Below, one piece after another: positions 1 to 11,815 of a DNA stretch of 64,000 bases; positions within the stretch are counted from its first letter, which is position 1, and the number at the start of each line of letters is the position of its first letter. The position numbers and the translations under genes are program-made. Source of the stretch: Rhododendron vialii (taxonomy: Eukaryota; Streptophyta; Magnoliopsida; Ericales; Ericaceae). The notes beneath the pieces were generated by a model that made no database searches, was not told the DNA's origin, and saw nothing but the letters and a program-made list of their open reading frames with translations. Where the stretch lies: contig NC_080560.1 of the NCBI RefSeq assembly GCF_030253575.1, positions 38,301,001-38,365,000 on the forward strand, written 5' to 3'.

Positions 1-1093
1 GCTGGTTTCCCTGAACGGCTGAATCGGATTGCATGTCCATCTGCATAAACAGACCCACCAATTATATCTATCTATATGTGTCTATACGTGTAGAGATGTG
101 GGTAACAATTAAAAACCAACCCTGGTCTATTGAATCTCCATTCCAAGAGCCAACAGCAAATCTTGTGTGTGTAGTGAGAGTGGGGGAGGGGGGGAATGGG
201 ATTCTCACTCTCCCTCTCTCTCTCTCACAGATTTTGGTGGGTATGCAAGATTTTGTAACTCCTGACTAGAGGGGGAAATGTAGAGGAGGGAATCTTGAGG
301 GTGGATAGAGGGGTTGGTGGAAAATTATTCGGTGTCATGTGGCGGTGCCGGTTCTTTTTCTCGGGATCCGGGGTGCTATAGTGCACCCTGCACTACACGT
401 GTCGTGCGGCTACCAATCCGAGCCGTCCGGCCGTCCATTTCGGTAATTGACGGCTCAGATTTTCATCAGAACAATGAACGATTTGAATTTGTAGGAATTC
501 GGATTAAACTTGAGCACTTTATATCGAGATGGACAGTCGGATCTGTCGCACTTCAGCAACTCCCAATCCCTTTTTCTCACGGCACACCGTTGTGACTTGT
601 GAGAGACAAAGACAAATGTGTACACCTCATACTGATATGGGGTTTAAAAAAAAAGGTAAAAATGCTAGGAACACAAATTCAAATACAATACTAGATATAA
701 CTTCTCACGTACATATGAGACCCATATGTATTAGTATGTGTGAATCTCATATGTATGTGAAATGTGTTTGGATTATTGAGTATGCAACACTTTTGAAAAA
801 AAAGAGCTTGGGACCTCATTTCGAAATAAAAAGATGGAAATATTAAAAAAAGAGCTTTGGGCCTTTTTTTCACTGCACAATAATTGTCACCATAAATTTA
901 AGCAGTCAACGAAGTAGTGAATTTTACGGCACATCACTCGGCCATATTCAACCACATCACTCTTACATACATGCGAGTTCCATAAATTTGATCATGGAAT
1001 AGAATTTACACGTATATAAAAGTGATATGATTTGAATGTAGTGGAGTGATGTATCCGTAGCATTATTCATTTTTTTATGGCTACCTCGACATG
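1..1093. other. intergenic, no gene recognised
   Basis: No open frame here looks like a protein family. The stretch contains a short CT-rich run near 215-229 and, near 366-390, a small palindromic motif (ggtgctatagtgcacc) followed by GC-rich text. A related block occurs near 56737-56800, so part of this stretch is probably a dispersed repeat. Confidence 0.5.
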
Positions 1094-1313
1094 AGAAATT
1101 TTTCAGTGTTGAGTGGGTACCACGTGGTGCTCGCCTGGTGCATCTAGATCGTCCATTTTGGTTTTGGACGACTTGGATTTGGAGAGAGAGAAAGAGAAGA
1201 GAGAGTATTTCAATCTGAACCGTTCAATATACTTTTGGACGTTTTGAATGTGTCCGCTTAGGTACCAAATCAGTCAGGTAACGAGGTACCCATCCGGCAC
1301 CGGAAAATTTCTC
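1094..1313. mobile_element. Mutator-like MITE, 220 bp
   Basis: The ends are inverted repeats of about 33 bp, imperfect, starting GAGAAATTTT and ending AAAATTTCTC, with the inner motif GGGTACC on both sides. Flanks are cctcgacat (1085-1093) and ccccgacat (1314-1322), a 9-bp target duplication with one mismatch, as expected for Mutator-like elements. A second family member lies at 45826-46067. No coding capacity. Confidence 0.7.
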
Positions 1314-2013
1314 CCCCGACATCCCTTCGGGCAGTATATTATTATTCTTACAAAAAGTTGTTATTCTTTCCTCCCCTTTGCTGTGTGCTTTTGTCTCTCT
1401 CTCATTCTTTCTGGTTTCTTTTTCCCATGCCTTTGTTCCCCATCAAACCAACACATTTTGTGGAGCGTGAAACACAATCATATACTCCAATATAAAGCCA
1501 TCTCTCTCTCTGTCTCTGTCTCTGTCTCGAATTTGTGTTGAATTTTGTTTTAGAAAACTTTAAAGAGCAGAAGTAAAAGAAAATTAGTACTCCTCCATAA
1601 GACAAAAAACCAAAAGAAAAGAAATTGCTAAAAACCGCCGGACACAACAGGGCAATTGCGAGGTTAGATAATTATGATTAAGTTTTTTTTTTTTTAAATA
1701 ACAGATAGGAGAGAGATCATTTACATCATATATGAAGGAGTACAAAGTACAAATTAAGACACTATATTTGTAAGAGTTATTGAGATAACAAAACCCAACA
1801 ATTAAACCAATACAAGAAGTAAGTCTATCATAGTAAAAAATAAATAAAGAAAGAAAGGAATCCTATTTAGATAAGAACACCCACGTATAAATCAGGGCAT
1901 TCGAACTCTTAACTTTTTTTGTAAGATGCAAAATTACTGCCAAGTTGATTAAATTATTATTAGTTGAGTATAGAACTCTCCACCTTTGGAGAAGATTGGA
2001 AGAGTGAATTACA
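1314..2013. other. intergenic, nothing recognised
   Basis: AT-rich sequence with a (TCTCTG)/(TC) simple repeat at about 1501-1528. No gene or clear element seen. Confidence 0.5.
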
Positions 2014-2405
2014 CTGCGTGTGGCTCCAACCAGGATTTAGGGGTGGTTGTATCGGGGCAAAATAATATCGTCCCGAGTCCAAAAACTTGATCTGAAACGT
2101 TCACTTGAAAGATCTTATCGCATAGTATAGTCTATGACCTTGCAAAAAAATTGAGTCTATTGAACATCGATAACCTAGTGAATGAATCTTTTGTTTAGTT
2201 ATCAATGTCCAAATATTAAGCCAAAAATTAAGTAAAAAAGAGTGATTGGTTCACTAGTTTATCAATGTTCGATCTACGTACTTAATGTTTTGCAAGAAGC
2301 ATAGTAAGCAATGAGATCTTTCAAGTGTACATTTCAGATCATGTTTTCGAGTTCGGGACAACATTGTTTTGAGCCCCCCAAATCCTTGTGCTTGTCGTGT
2401 GTGCG
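2014..2405. mobile_element. foldback/MITE-like inverted repeat
   Basis: The left arm (about 2031-2112, ggatttaggggtgg... to gaaagatctta) is matched by the reverse complement of the right arm (about 2305-2386). The arms are diverged but align over roughly 80 bp, around a centre near 2215. No clean target duplication was found, so the exact ends are uncertain. No coding sequence. Confidence 0.55.
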
Positions 2406-3039
2406 ATTCAAGCTCTACTCTTAAAAATCAAGCTCAGGTTTTCGGTAGTAAATAAATTTTGTGGAAAAATTTATAGCAATCAAGTTGTTAGATATTTTCG
2501 ATAGTGAATAAAGTTGTTAAGAAATGTCAAGTTATTTTCGGTTGTAAATAAATTGTAGATGAGTTTATGAGTAGAGTTACAGAAGTAAAAGAAAGTTTTT
2601 GTTGACAAAATTAGTTAACGTGAACAAGATGATAAAATTCCAAAAACCTATTAATCTGTGTAAACGACATGTTAAAAACTCTACCTTTTTTTCTCAAATT
2701 GCTATGGAAACATGGCCTAAAATCAAATTGGAGCCATTGGTTCAGTCGTGGGAGTTCTATCCCCTTGGCTTTTCTATCCTTTGTGCGATGATGAAGGCCT
2801 AATTTGATGTAATGGTTATCGATCGCTTTGTTATCAATAAAATCGGAAAATGATATTGCCACTACAATGCAGACATTTTAAAAAATAAAGAAAAGTGATT
2901 AGGAAATGACACTGATTTTGAAATATTTGTATTAATTTTTAGAATGGCAATATTATTTTTTATGAAATCTATCCCGAACTTTGGAAAAAAATAAAATAAA
3001 TACGGCCACGTCCAGTGACGACGATTTCACAAGCGATCA

Positions 3040-3076
3040 CACGTGTCATACAGGTGTCTTCTCCAGGGCACGTGTC
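3040..3076. promoter_or_regulatory. paired G-box/ABRE-like motifs
   Basis: CACGTGTC occurs twice, at 3040-3047 and 3069-3076, in the same orientation and 29 bp apart, about 130-160 bp upstream of the proline-rich ORF start at 3202. CACGTG cores bound by bZIP or bHLH factors are well known in ABA- and light-responsive plant promoters. Regulation of this gene by either signal is inference. Confidence 0.5.
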
Positions 3077-3158
3077 ATATTTGCAGCAATCTTGACATCT
3101 TGTTCTTTCTTGTAATGCTTCTGCTCCGCTCCACCGGCCGCACCAACATATACCCATC

Positions 3159-3186
3159 CTCTCTCTCCTCTCTCTCTCTCTCTCTC
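3159..3186 (+). repeat. (CT)n tract in 5' leader
   Basis: A slightly interrupted CT microsatellite directly upstream of the ATG at 3202, in the probable 5' UTR. CT-rich leaders are frequent in plant genes, and the CML gene at 16989 has one too. Confidence 0.7.
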
Positions 3187-3201
3187 AAATTTTCCACTTT
3201 C

Positions 3202-3705
3202 ATGGTGCTACCCAAGAGTCTAGCACGCTTCATCGCCATGTCCACTGCCTCTTCTTCAATCTCGTCAAACCTCAACAACTTCAAAATACCAATCCCATTT
3301 CATTCCTCTGCCAAGACCAAGGCCTTCTCACTGCTAAAGATGCCCCAAGCTCGTCAAACCCCCAAACCCATCTCCATTTCAGCCCACTGGGTCCCAAATC
3401 ACCCGCCAGACCCGCCGGAGTTCCCTTCCCCGCGTCAAATAGATCCTCCTTCAATGCTGCTGGAGGTTCTCGCGCCTCCGAATATTCCGGATTTCGACCC
3501 AATTCCGCCGGCTGATCCTCCGCCGGTTTCGCCTGGGCCGAACCCCGGCCCAGATTTTCCGGGCCCACCGATGCCGTCGCCGCCTACTCCAGACGCTCCG
3601 CGACCGCCAATTCCCTCACCTCTGGGCCCGGACGTGTATCCCCCTAACCGGCCGGAGATTGGCCCCCCGCTGCCGATACAACCCGATATTCCCCCACCCT
3701 TTTAG
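3202..3705 (+). CDS. small proline-rich protein (167 aa), family unknown
   Basis: Single-exon ORF ending in TAG at 3703-3705. The N-terminal ~50 residues are Ser/Lys-rich and acid-poor (MVLPKSLARFIAMSTASS...), resembling an organelle transit peptide. From about residue 65 the protein is dominated by Pro, with PPDPPEF, PPADPPP, PGPNPGP and PPIPSP, and ends PDIPPPF. It lacks the SPPPP or PPVYK repeats of extensins and PRPs and has no clear secretion signal. The base composition turns sharply GC-rich over 3380-3700, unlike its surroundings, which supports real coding sequence. An in-frame ATG at 3115 would add 29 residues encoded partly by the CT repeat; the ATG at 3238 is another choice. I chose 3202 because it follows the CT leader. 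Function unknown. Confidence 0.6.
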   Translation: MVLPKSLARFIAMSTASSSISSNLNNFKIPIPFHSSAKTKAFSLLKMPQARQTPKPISISAHWVPNHPPDPPEFPSPRQIDPPSMLLEVLAPPNIPDFDPIPPADPPPVSPGPNPGPDFPGPPMPSPPTPDAPRPPIPSPLGPDVYPPNRPEIGPPLPIQPDIPPPF

Positions 3706-4398
3706 TGCACAGATGTAGTTTTTCACTCCTTTTCTTTTCTATCTGGTTTATTTATCTTTAGACTTGTTGATATATGTATATATATATATATAGCCCGGCT
3801 TTTTTGTTCTTCAGTTACTAGTTAATTACTACTATAAAAGTAGAAGGGATTCTCTCTCTCTTTTTGCCCTTGCCTCTTGGATTGATGAGGTTGATAACTT
3901 GACACAGCATGTTCTAGTTTGCAAAGTCATGCATGACAAACCCTAAGGCTGGGTTGTTGTCAACTTTTTTATTTTTTTAAATTTTTTCGTTTTGTGTAGT
4001 TTGTTCGTAAATTTTTGTTAAATTTACGTCATATGTTTTGAATTAACTATCCATTTTGACTAGAAAAGTCGAAAAGGTAAGAAATTATGATTAGAAGCAA
4101 ACAAAATTACGAAAAAAAAGACCAAACAAAAATTCACTTTAAACAAAAATTATTGATTCATATTTTTATATTTTACTAATTTATCTTTTATCTTGTTGAG
4201 ATGGATGATTAATTTAAAAAATTATTACAAACATAGAACTCAAAAAGTTGCGAAAATGTACAAAAAAAAAGTTGCGAAAAAGTAAAAAAAATACTGAAAA
4301 AGTTTACAAGAACCCATCGTAAGGGTTTGGCTGAGTAGTTTTGGAGCATGGGCTTTTGTTGTTGTTGAAGTGGTTAATGTCATATCATCAAGAGATAT
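3706..4398. other. downstream AT-rich spacer
   Basis: Contains a TA microsatellite at about 3771-3792 and AT-rich sequence with several poly-A and poly-T runs. No gene recognised. Confidence 0.5.
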
Positions 4399-4745
4399 GG
4401 GAGTGAACCAAAATTACTAAAATTTAGGCGCAAGCACCTACTGCAAAAGCAAATCGACGGGAACGTTAGACATTGGGAGTGAACCAAAATTACTAAAATT
4501 TAGGCGCAAACACCCATTGCAAAAGCAAACCGACGAAAACGTCCGACATAAGAACGAGTTAGGCGCAAGCACCTACTACAAAAGCAAATCGACGGGAACG
4601 TCAGACATTGGGAGTGAACCAAAATTATTAAAATCTAGGCGCAAACACCCATTCGACGGGAACGTCAGACATTGGGTGTGAACCAAAATTATTAAAATCT
4701 AGGCGCAAACACCCATTGCAAAAGCAAACCGACGAAAACGTCTGA
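4399..4745. repeat. irregular tandem repeat, ~76-bp unit
   Basis: The block gggagtgaaccaaaatta followed by taggcgcaa(g/a)cacc and cgacg(g/a)(g/a)aacgt recurs starting at 4399, 4475, 4610 and 4674 (the last copy reads gggtgtgaacc), with an extra partial copy near 4560. The first unit is 76 bp; later ones are lengthened or shortened by internal deletions. No coding potential. Confidence 0.8.
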
Positions 4746-4787
4746 CATAAGAACGAATTGTAGAAAAACGAGTTGCAGAAAAGGTGA

Positions 4788-4888
4788 TAGAGAATCTTAC
4801 AAGAACATTCAATTCAAATCTTAAATCCTAAGAAAAAGTGATAGAGAATCTTACAAAGAACATCCAATTCAAATCTTAAATCCTAAAA
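4788..4888. repeat. two direct repeats of ~52 bp
   Basis: The segment gtgatagagaatcttac...cttaaatccta occurs twice head to tail, nearly identical, immediately after the 76-bp array. Confidence 0.75.
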
Positions 4889-5085
4889 TAAGCCCGGATG
4901 AAATTTAGAACACGGTTGGAAAATGGATTTTTGCTAATTCATTTAACCAGGAAAATCTCTTTGCTCGCAGTCCCCTCCTTTCAAAAAATGGGTAGGAAAA
5001 TTTGATTTTTCCCGGTTAACTCGTGATAATTGTGATTTCTTATATATGTCACTGTATTGAGAAAGCAAAAACGTCTCGAGTCTAA

Positions 5086-5498
5086 GAGCATACTCATTGT
5101 AATAAACAAATTGGTGTAGATAAGTAAATTTAACAACAATACTCTAAAAACACACCATATTGTAATAAGCAAAATTAAAAGTCTTTTAGCAAATAATCAA
5201 ATTTCACTAATTTCATAATCAAACTTGACAATTTTTACCAATAACCAAACTCAAAAACACCATATATTGGAATTGTCTCATCGAGACGAATAATTTGGTG
5301 TGGTCAGGTGTGTGATTGGATTGCGATTAGACAAATGTGCATTGTGTATTGTGGGTTTTTTTTTTGTTAGGGATGCAAAAATAACTAATTAATGTGGAGG
5401 TAGAGGTTGTTAAGTTTGATTATGGACTAAATGAATAATTAAATGCTGACGTGACACATTTAGATTATTAATTTTGATTATTACCATTGCAAATGCTC
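5086..5498. mobile_element. MITE with TAA target duplication (Harbinger-like)
   Basis: Imperfect inverted ends (gagcat...cattg.taataa) about 25 bp long, flanked by taa at 5083-5085 and 5499-5501. TTA/TAA three-base duplications are typical of PIF/Harbinger (Tourist) MITEs. The interior is AT-rich and non-coding. Confidence 0.6.
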
Positions 5499-5984
5499 TA
5501 ATTATTTTTCTCACAGTAACTTTTTAATTTCTTATCTGTGTGAATACTCTTTAGCCTCCTCTCTCTTGATGCCGTTGGGTCAAAAGGATCTTGAATTAGG
5601 CTTCTTGGCAACTTTTCTTATAACTACATATTGAAATGAGTTCTTTCAGTTATTAATAGTACGGTAACCGTAATCTACAAGTCTAGATCTAAGCAAATTT
5701 TAGACCCGTTCTGTTTAATTTTTAGTATTTTTTGTGCGTGGAGATTTTGTTCTTATTCAAACAAAATTCGCGTTTGTTAATTTTGCGCTAAACTTTTGTG
5801 GATTATTATCGGAAAAGTAATTTTTTTAACTTATTTCTCAAAATATTTAGATGAAAGTAAAAAAAATTTACTTTGTCAATTCATCTCGTCGAGACAATTC
5901 AATATTTCAAAAAAGTTTGCCGCAAAACTAACGAACACAATTTTTTTTTAATAAGGACAAAACCTTCAAAAAAAATTTTTTTGC
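5499..5984. other. intergenic, nothing recognised
   Basis: AT-rich with no recognisable gene or bounded element. Confidence 0.4.
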
Positions 5985-5987
5985 TTA

Positions 5988-6226
5988 GGCCCCGTTCCGG
6001 TACTCAAAAAAAGCCCTTATTTTTTAAGAAGGCAATTTCAAGTTCAAAAATGAGGGGCTTAGTGAAATCTAAAAATATGCACTATGGATCTTATTTGAAA
6101 GATCTCATTGAGATCTTTTATACGATGCAAAAAAAATTTAAAAATTATTTTTCATTTACATTATTTTTGAGTTTGAAAATGTGAAATAAGCTGCTTATTT
6201 TTTAAGAAGGTTTCTGGAACGGGGCC
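5988..6226. mobile_element. Tourist-type MITE, 239 bp
   Basis: Starts GGCCCCGTTCC and ends GGAACGGGGCC, a perfect 11-bp terminal inverted repeat, flanked on both sides by TTA (5985-5987 and 6227-6229). This is the signature of PIF/Harbinger-derived Tourist elements. No coding content. Confidence 0.85.
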
Positions 6227-6825
6227 TTAGTGGAACTCCTCCACCTTACTTAGATTGTAATTTCTGAAAATATTTGAATAAAAGTAATTTTTATTTTTAT
6301 TAAATTAATAATTTATAAAAATTAGACGCAAAACTATCCATAGTGATATTTTTTTTTGAATAAATACAAGAAAAAGCAAAAAAAATAAAAAACAAACTGT
6401 GGGACAAGGCCTCCCCAAAAACTAAGAGCAGAAAATTCCAAAATTGGTAAGCACACCCAAATGGCCTAATCCTGCCAACACACTCAACTCAAACGTGTGG
6501 TAGCAGACTAGCAGTAAGCCAGGAACCCTTCAGCTTCGGGGTGGCACAGAAACAACTCTATTTCCCTCTCGTCCACAACAAATTTTCTCTCAAGTCACTG
6601 TCAATCTACTTCTCCCAACCTCCACTTTCACTTCATTCAATTGGCAACTGGTAAGCCTATTTTCCTTCATATATATCCTTTCACTCACCTCACATCAAAC
6701 TTGCATAGTACTGATCCACTGATATTGTCGAAACCCATCTCAATTTCACTCAATTCTCATGTGGGTTTGCTTCAGATAACAATTCACAGTAATTTCAAGG
6801 GGGTTTACTCTATATTTGTCGTTCA
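6227..6825. other. VTE3 upstream region and 5' leader
   Basis: AT-rich to about 6380, then CT/CA-rich sequence from about 6540 to 6825 that is probably the 5' UTR of the methyltransferase gene. No bounded element seen. A TATATATCC stretch near 6670 lies inside the presumed leader, so I do not call it a TATA box. Confidence 0.4.
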
Positions 6826-9800
6826 ATGGCTTCTTCAATGATTAATGGTGCTGAAAATCTCAAACTTACCTGTGGCAAAGCTCCAATTGGGTTAGTTTTT
6901 CTAGGTTCTAATTTCCATAGAGGGTGCCTTCCCAATAAGGGTATTGTCTCTTTTGGTAGGATTTCATATGTGAAAACTTTAGCACCCAGATGCAGTTTGA
7001 CTGCCTCAAGGCCTGCTTCTCAGCCTAGGTTTATACAACACAAGAAAGAGGCATTTTGGTTCTATAGGTTCTTATCCATAGTGTATGATCATGTCATAAA
7101 CCCTGGGCATTGGACTGAGGATATGCGCGACGAGGCGCTCGAGCCTGCGGATCTCTATGACCGGAAGATGAGAGTGGTTGATGTGGGTGGGGGAACTGGG
7201 TTCACTACTCTTGGGATAGTGAAGCATGTTGATGCAAAAAACGTGACGATTCTTGACCAGTCGCCGCACCAGCTTGCCAAAGCAAAGCGGAAGGAGCCTT
7301 TGAAAGAATGCAAGATAATTGAGGGTGATGCAGAGGATCTACCATTCCCGACTGATTATGCTGATAGATATATCTCTGCTGGAAGGTAAGGAATACCCTA
7401 GAGTTCCTTGTCATGTATGCTCGACATGTTGTGATTGAGTTTTGCAGTCCCTAACAGAGTGCACACCATTTGTTGTGAACTAATTTTGTGTGTTTTTATT
7501 TGCTAGGAATGAATCTGACAACTTAAGTAATTAAAACATCAAAGTAGAATGCGTGGGTTAGGGCAGGTGGGCTGTGTTTGAAACCTTGGATGGTTGCTTC
7601 GCAGAGGGATTTTCTTGGGGGGAAACCGAGAAGGTAAGGACTAAAGAGATTTTGAAAGAGAAGAAACATGAAATGTTTTCTCTTGGTTGATCCGTTGGTG
7701 TTTATTGGTCGACATAAATACAAGTACAATTGGATACAACATTAAATGCCTACCAAGGATGCCTGCACTGAGGCTGGATTTGGCATTTGGGGAAGTGGTT
7801 CATAAGAATTGGATTTGGCATTTGGGAAAGTGGTGTTCGTGTAAGGCAAAAAGTATAAATAGGTTATTTACCATGTAAGAATGCTGAATTCTTCCATTTT
7901 TCGTTCCATGGATGAGATTTCCTAGGGAAATAGGTTTAACTAAGACTGCTCTCTCATGGTGGGCTCAATAGCTACATCCAGCTCACGCTGTATGATCTTG
8001 CACTTTCTTAATTGCCATTTCAGGTTGAATGCTTCATGAATTTTGATGTTTACATCGGAGTTTTGTTTTGACTCTGCTAATGTGACAAATGTTTACAATT
8101 TTACTTGTTATATAATATGAGTGTCTACTTCAGCATTGAGTACTGGCCAGATCCACAGCGTGGCATCAAGGAAGCATACAGGGTACTGAAAATAGGTGGA
8201 AAAGCCTGTGTAATTGGTCCGGTGTACCCGACTTTTTGGTTGTCTCGTTTTTTTGCTGATATGTGGATGCTTTTCCCAAAGGAGGAAGAGTATATAGCGT
8301 GGTTTCAGAAGGCAGGTTTCAAAGATGTTCAACTGAAAAGGATCGGTCCCAAATGGTACCGTGGTGTTCGCCGGCACGGCCTTATTATGGGCTGCTCTGT
8401 GACAGGTGTGAAGCCTTTAACGGGGGACTCTCCCCTTCAGGTAATATTTTTGTTACCCAAGAGATTGTACAAGGAAATCTTTTCATAGGTTAAAGCGAAC
8501 TTTTGTTGTTTTTACTATTAATTTGACAGACACTTGGCTGACACATAGGCATTTTTTTGATTTTGTTACTATTTAACTGCAGTGTGAGTTTTAATGATGG
8601 CATTTCTCTTCTGTTGCTCACCATGCATCTGTAGTCGCTATGTTGTTGGGCACTATTGCATTTCTGCTTGTGCGCCTTATTTAGATCTGTAGTATGTACG
8701 ATTGTATCTAACGCCAGGTGACGGCCAACTAGTGTAGGTTGTTGGACTTATTTTTTTTTTTCCTGGCAATTTAAGATTTTGGGTAACTACAAAAAAAGAA
8801 AGTCCATCTCAGATTCATGGTTTTCTGCGTTGAGCTTTATCGTAGTTGAGCTTTATCGTATGATTAGGCTTCTCGTGACCTCGTCTTATATAAACCCTGT
8901 CGTCCTAAAAAATATCAGAAACTGTACTTCCGGTTTTATAAGCCCAAAAACCATTTTCAGTAACATAAAACCTTCAAGCAAGTCCAAAAGGATTCACACT
9001 CTAATACATAAATCTTAAGATGTCAATGAAGGACCTCCTGTAATGGGAGCTATCATACCTTTTTAGAGCACTACTTGTATGAAAAGCTTAACCTATTGGG
9101 AAATCAACAAATAATGTATATCAGGCTATCTAACATGACAGCGGTTTTTCATATGTGATAATCACCTCAAGTGTAATATGGCAGCCAGGTGCTTGAGAAT
9201 GAGGTGGTTACTAATTTGAGCTCATGAGACTGATAGATAACTTTTTCTTGCCTAAAACTTGTTAGAAATGCTCTCTAAGGGAATAAAGCGCCATTTCCAA
9301 ATCGTTGCAATGTACTTGAATATAATCTTTTGGTGAGGGCACAAGAAATAGATCTTTGACAATGATGTTGAGAAATTGGCCAAACCACACCACACACAAC
9401 ACGCGAATAACAATCAAGCAAGAATCAAAGAACGCAAGACACAAAGATTTTACATGGTTCCCCAAACGTGCAATTGTGTACATCCACGGCTCCCGCCAGA
9501 TTTTACTATGTATCTGAAGAGACTAGGGAGTGCAAGAGTTACATCGGTTGCTTTGTATAGCAACTATTTTTAACTTAGGGTTTACATCCCCAATCACCGT
9601 AATACTCCTGTCTAGATATCAGGTGCGCTACTCAGGCAGGTCGAACCTCAAAATAGTTAGCGAAGCGCAAGTGAAACAGAATCAGGAACTAACCCAACAA
9701 CTGGCAACAATAGACTCCCAAAAACCATTGCTGAAAAAAATTGCATTACGTTTCCTCATGGCATAAGTTAGGCATGGTCTTGTGGCTTAAATAGTGCGTG

Positions 9801-10593
9801 GTTAGATGAAGCGTTTGAAGTGTCATTTTTCTCATGAGCTCCATGTTAGAGTTCTGACTTGCTGTATAGATATATGGGTTTGAAGATAAATTTCTGTGTA
9901 CATTTTTTCCCGGCTTTGTTTATTCTCTCGAAAGACTGATAAACAGGTAGCTTACAATGAATAAAGAGCATCTTGGTTTTCTCACCAGTGTGGGCTAAAA
10001 CGTTAACATTGGCCCTCACTTTTCCGTTCCTATTTCTTTTGATATCTCATCCGATAACCTTTTCAGTGGTTTTAGTCCTTACTCATAGTCATTTATGTGT
10101 TTGATGAAGTTAAGAAGTTAGGGAGTTGGATTAACTACTTTCAATGCTGTTGGCCGGATCAGTAAATAATAACCAGAAGTGTCCACATAGTATGTCGGAG
10201 ATTGTGAGATGCGTATTCAATTTAGAAAATTAGAAGTGCCCGGTCTCTTTGGAGTTTGGTTGTGTGGGGAAATTGTGAAGCAATGATGGGAGGCAGCAGC
10301 CCTTTCTAGAGTTTGTTTGGCAAAATTGTTACCTGCAGTATAGAGGTTTTCAAGTTCGGATATTCAATACCATAGATTGAGGAGGATTTTTATGGACTTG
10401 GTATTTGACCCTTTTTATTTCTCATTTTTATGTGCAGCTTGGTCCAAAGGCAGAAGATGTGGAAAAGCCTGTAAATCCGTTCATGTTCTTCTTGCGCTTC
10501 ATTCTTGGTGCAATTGCCGCAACTTACTTTGTTATTGTGCCAATTTACATGTGGCTCAAGGATCGAATTGTTCCAAACGGTATGCCTATCTGA
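6826..10593 (+). CDS. VTE3: MPBQ/MSBQ methyltransferase, chloroplast (340 aa)
   Basis: Exons 6826-7385, 8134-8440 and 10438-10593 (stop TGA), all with GT...AG introns; the first junction splits a Ser codon. The enzyme methylates 2-methyl-6-phytyl- and 2-methyl-6-solanesyl-benzoquinol in tocopherol and plastoquinone-9 synthesis at the inner envelope. Residues 1 to ~60 look like a transit peptide. SAM-binding motif I is VVDVGGGTG (117-125), followed by EGDAEDLPF (166-174) and SIEYWPDP (187-194) across the first splice. WLKD near the C-terminus follows a hydrophobic anchor at about 305-328, as in the 37-kDa inner-envelope protein. The length matches the Arabidopsis protein (~338 aa). The ATG follows a CT-rich leader with no closer start. 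Intron 2 (1997 bp) holds an LTR-like fragment; all coding residues appear intact. Confidence 0.95.
7773..7838. repeat. short tandem duplication in VTE3 intron 1
   Basis: The phrase ggatttggcatttgggg.aagtggt occurs twice about 33 bp apart within the 748-bp first intron. No other structure was seen in this intron. Confidence 0.6.
9366..9600 (-). mobile_element. copia LTR-like fragment in VTE3 intron 2
   Basis: The text ttacatggttccccaaac...catccacgg...cgccagatttta resembles the block ttacgtggttccccaaaa...gtccacgg...cagccagatta in the LTRs at 27096 and 29902. It is therefore probably a diverged LTR remnant in the same orientation. Limits are unclear and no target duplication was identified. Confidence 0.5.
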
Positions 10594-11429
10594 AAAAAAA
10601 AAAAAAAAGAAAGCTGAAGGAGACCTCTTATTTCATCTCCGTGAGGTAAGCCAGCATCGACATTTCTCACGTGATACCCTCTAAATCGTTGGCAATTTAG
10701 AAACCTGTAAAATATGCCAGTAAGATGATTGTATTTTCTCAACTTGTATAACTATAGTCTGAGGCAAAAAGTTGGAATGCTATATTGTGCATGTAAGTAG
10801 TCAGGGATCGATAATCGGCATTTTCTAGATATAACAATTTGTCCACTTTAAAAAAAAAAAAAAGATATTACAATTTGTCGAATAGTTTTATGATGACTTG
10901 CTCGCATGGGTGGTTACGGAATTACACATGACAAATATGCCTCCATTGAAATACTTCTACGAGGTGCAAATTGTGCAGTAGTTCTCAACTCCTTGTAATG
11001 GGTAAAGAACGAGGACAATTTGCAGGGCTCTTTTGATTTCACATCAAATTTTATTGTTTGAGATCCCCATTCTGTTTGGGCTCCCATTTGGACCTCTCTG
11101 CGTGTATTGGTAGCTATTCGGCAGTTTGTTGTTTGGGCCAGCTAATTTTAGTAGTCACAGACCTCTCGGTGCATATATGCGTGTGCAAATAATTTTAGTA
11201 GTCACAGACTTCTTTTTTAGTCCTCTTAATATTTCTCATGTTGGACCCAATTTAATCCTTTAGTACAGAAACTTGTTGCATTTAGTATGTAGATGTACTA
11301 CTAATTATGTGGCCTTACTACCAAAAATAGGGCACCCCACCTCAAACTCAAAGGGTGTGTCTGCCCCTGCTCTTAACACCACCATTGAGGTAGAAAATCG
11401 CATATGAGAAGTTGTAGGTCATACATCCT
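10594..11429. other. VTE3 3' flank
   Basis: Starts with a long A run directly after the stop codon (10594-10608). Probable 3' UTR, then intergenic sequence with no recognisable gene. Confidence 0.4.
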
Positions 11430-11815
11430 CCATAAGGTAAGGTTTCTCATTGGTTGGTGATACGGTAATGTAGCAGGTGACTTGGTGCCCGTAAATGCTT
11501 GACATGAGTTATTTTTGGGTGTTGTACATTGTTGGCATGACATCCACTCGTCTCACTCGCCTAACTCTGCCATAATGTGAGATTTCTTATCAGTTGGTGA
11601 TACAGTAATGTAGTAGGTGCCCGTAAATGCTTGATGACATGAGTTCTTTTGGGTGTTATATGGAGTACATTGTTGGCATGACATCCATCTGTCTCACTTA
11701 CAAATTACGCCATAATGTTGTTAGATTTCTCATTAGTTGGTGATACGGTAATGTAGTAGGTGCCCTTAAATGGTTGACATAAGTTCTTAGGGTATAATAT
11801 GTTATAGATTCTTGG
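11430..11815. repeat. three tandem units of ~140 bp
   Basis: The anchor tttct.atnngttggtgata followed by c.gtaatgtag recurs at 11443, 11583 and 11726, with later shared text (gcccgtaaatgcttgacatg, ttgttggcatgacatcca). Spacing is 140 and 143 bp; unit 3 is truncated. Non-coding. Confidence 0.85.
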
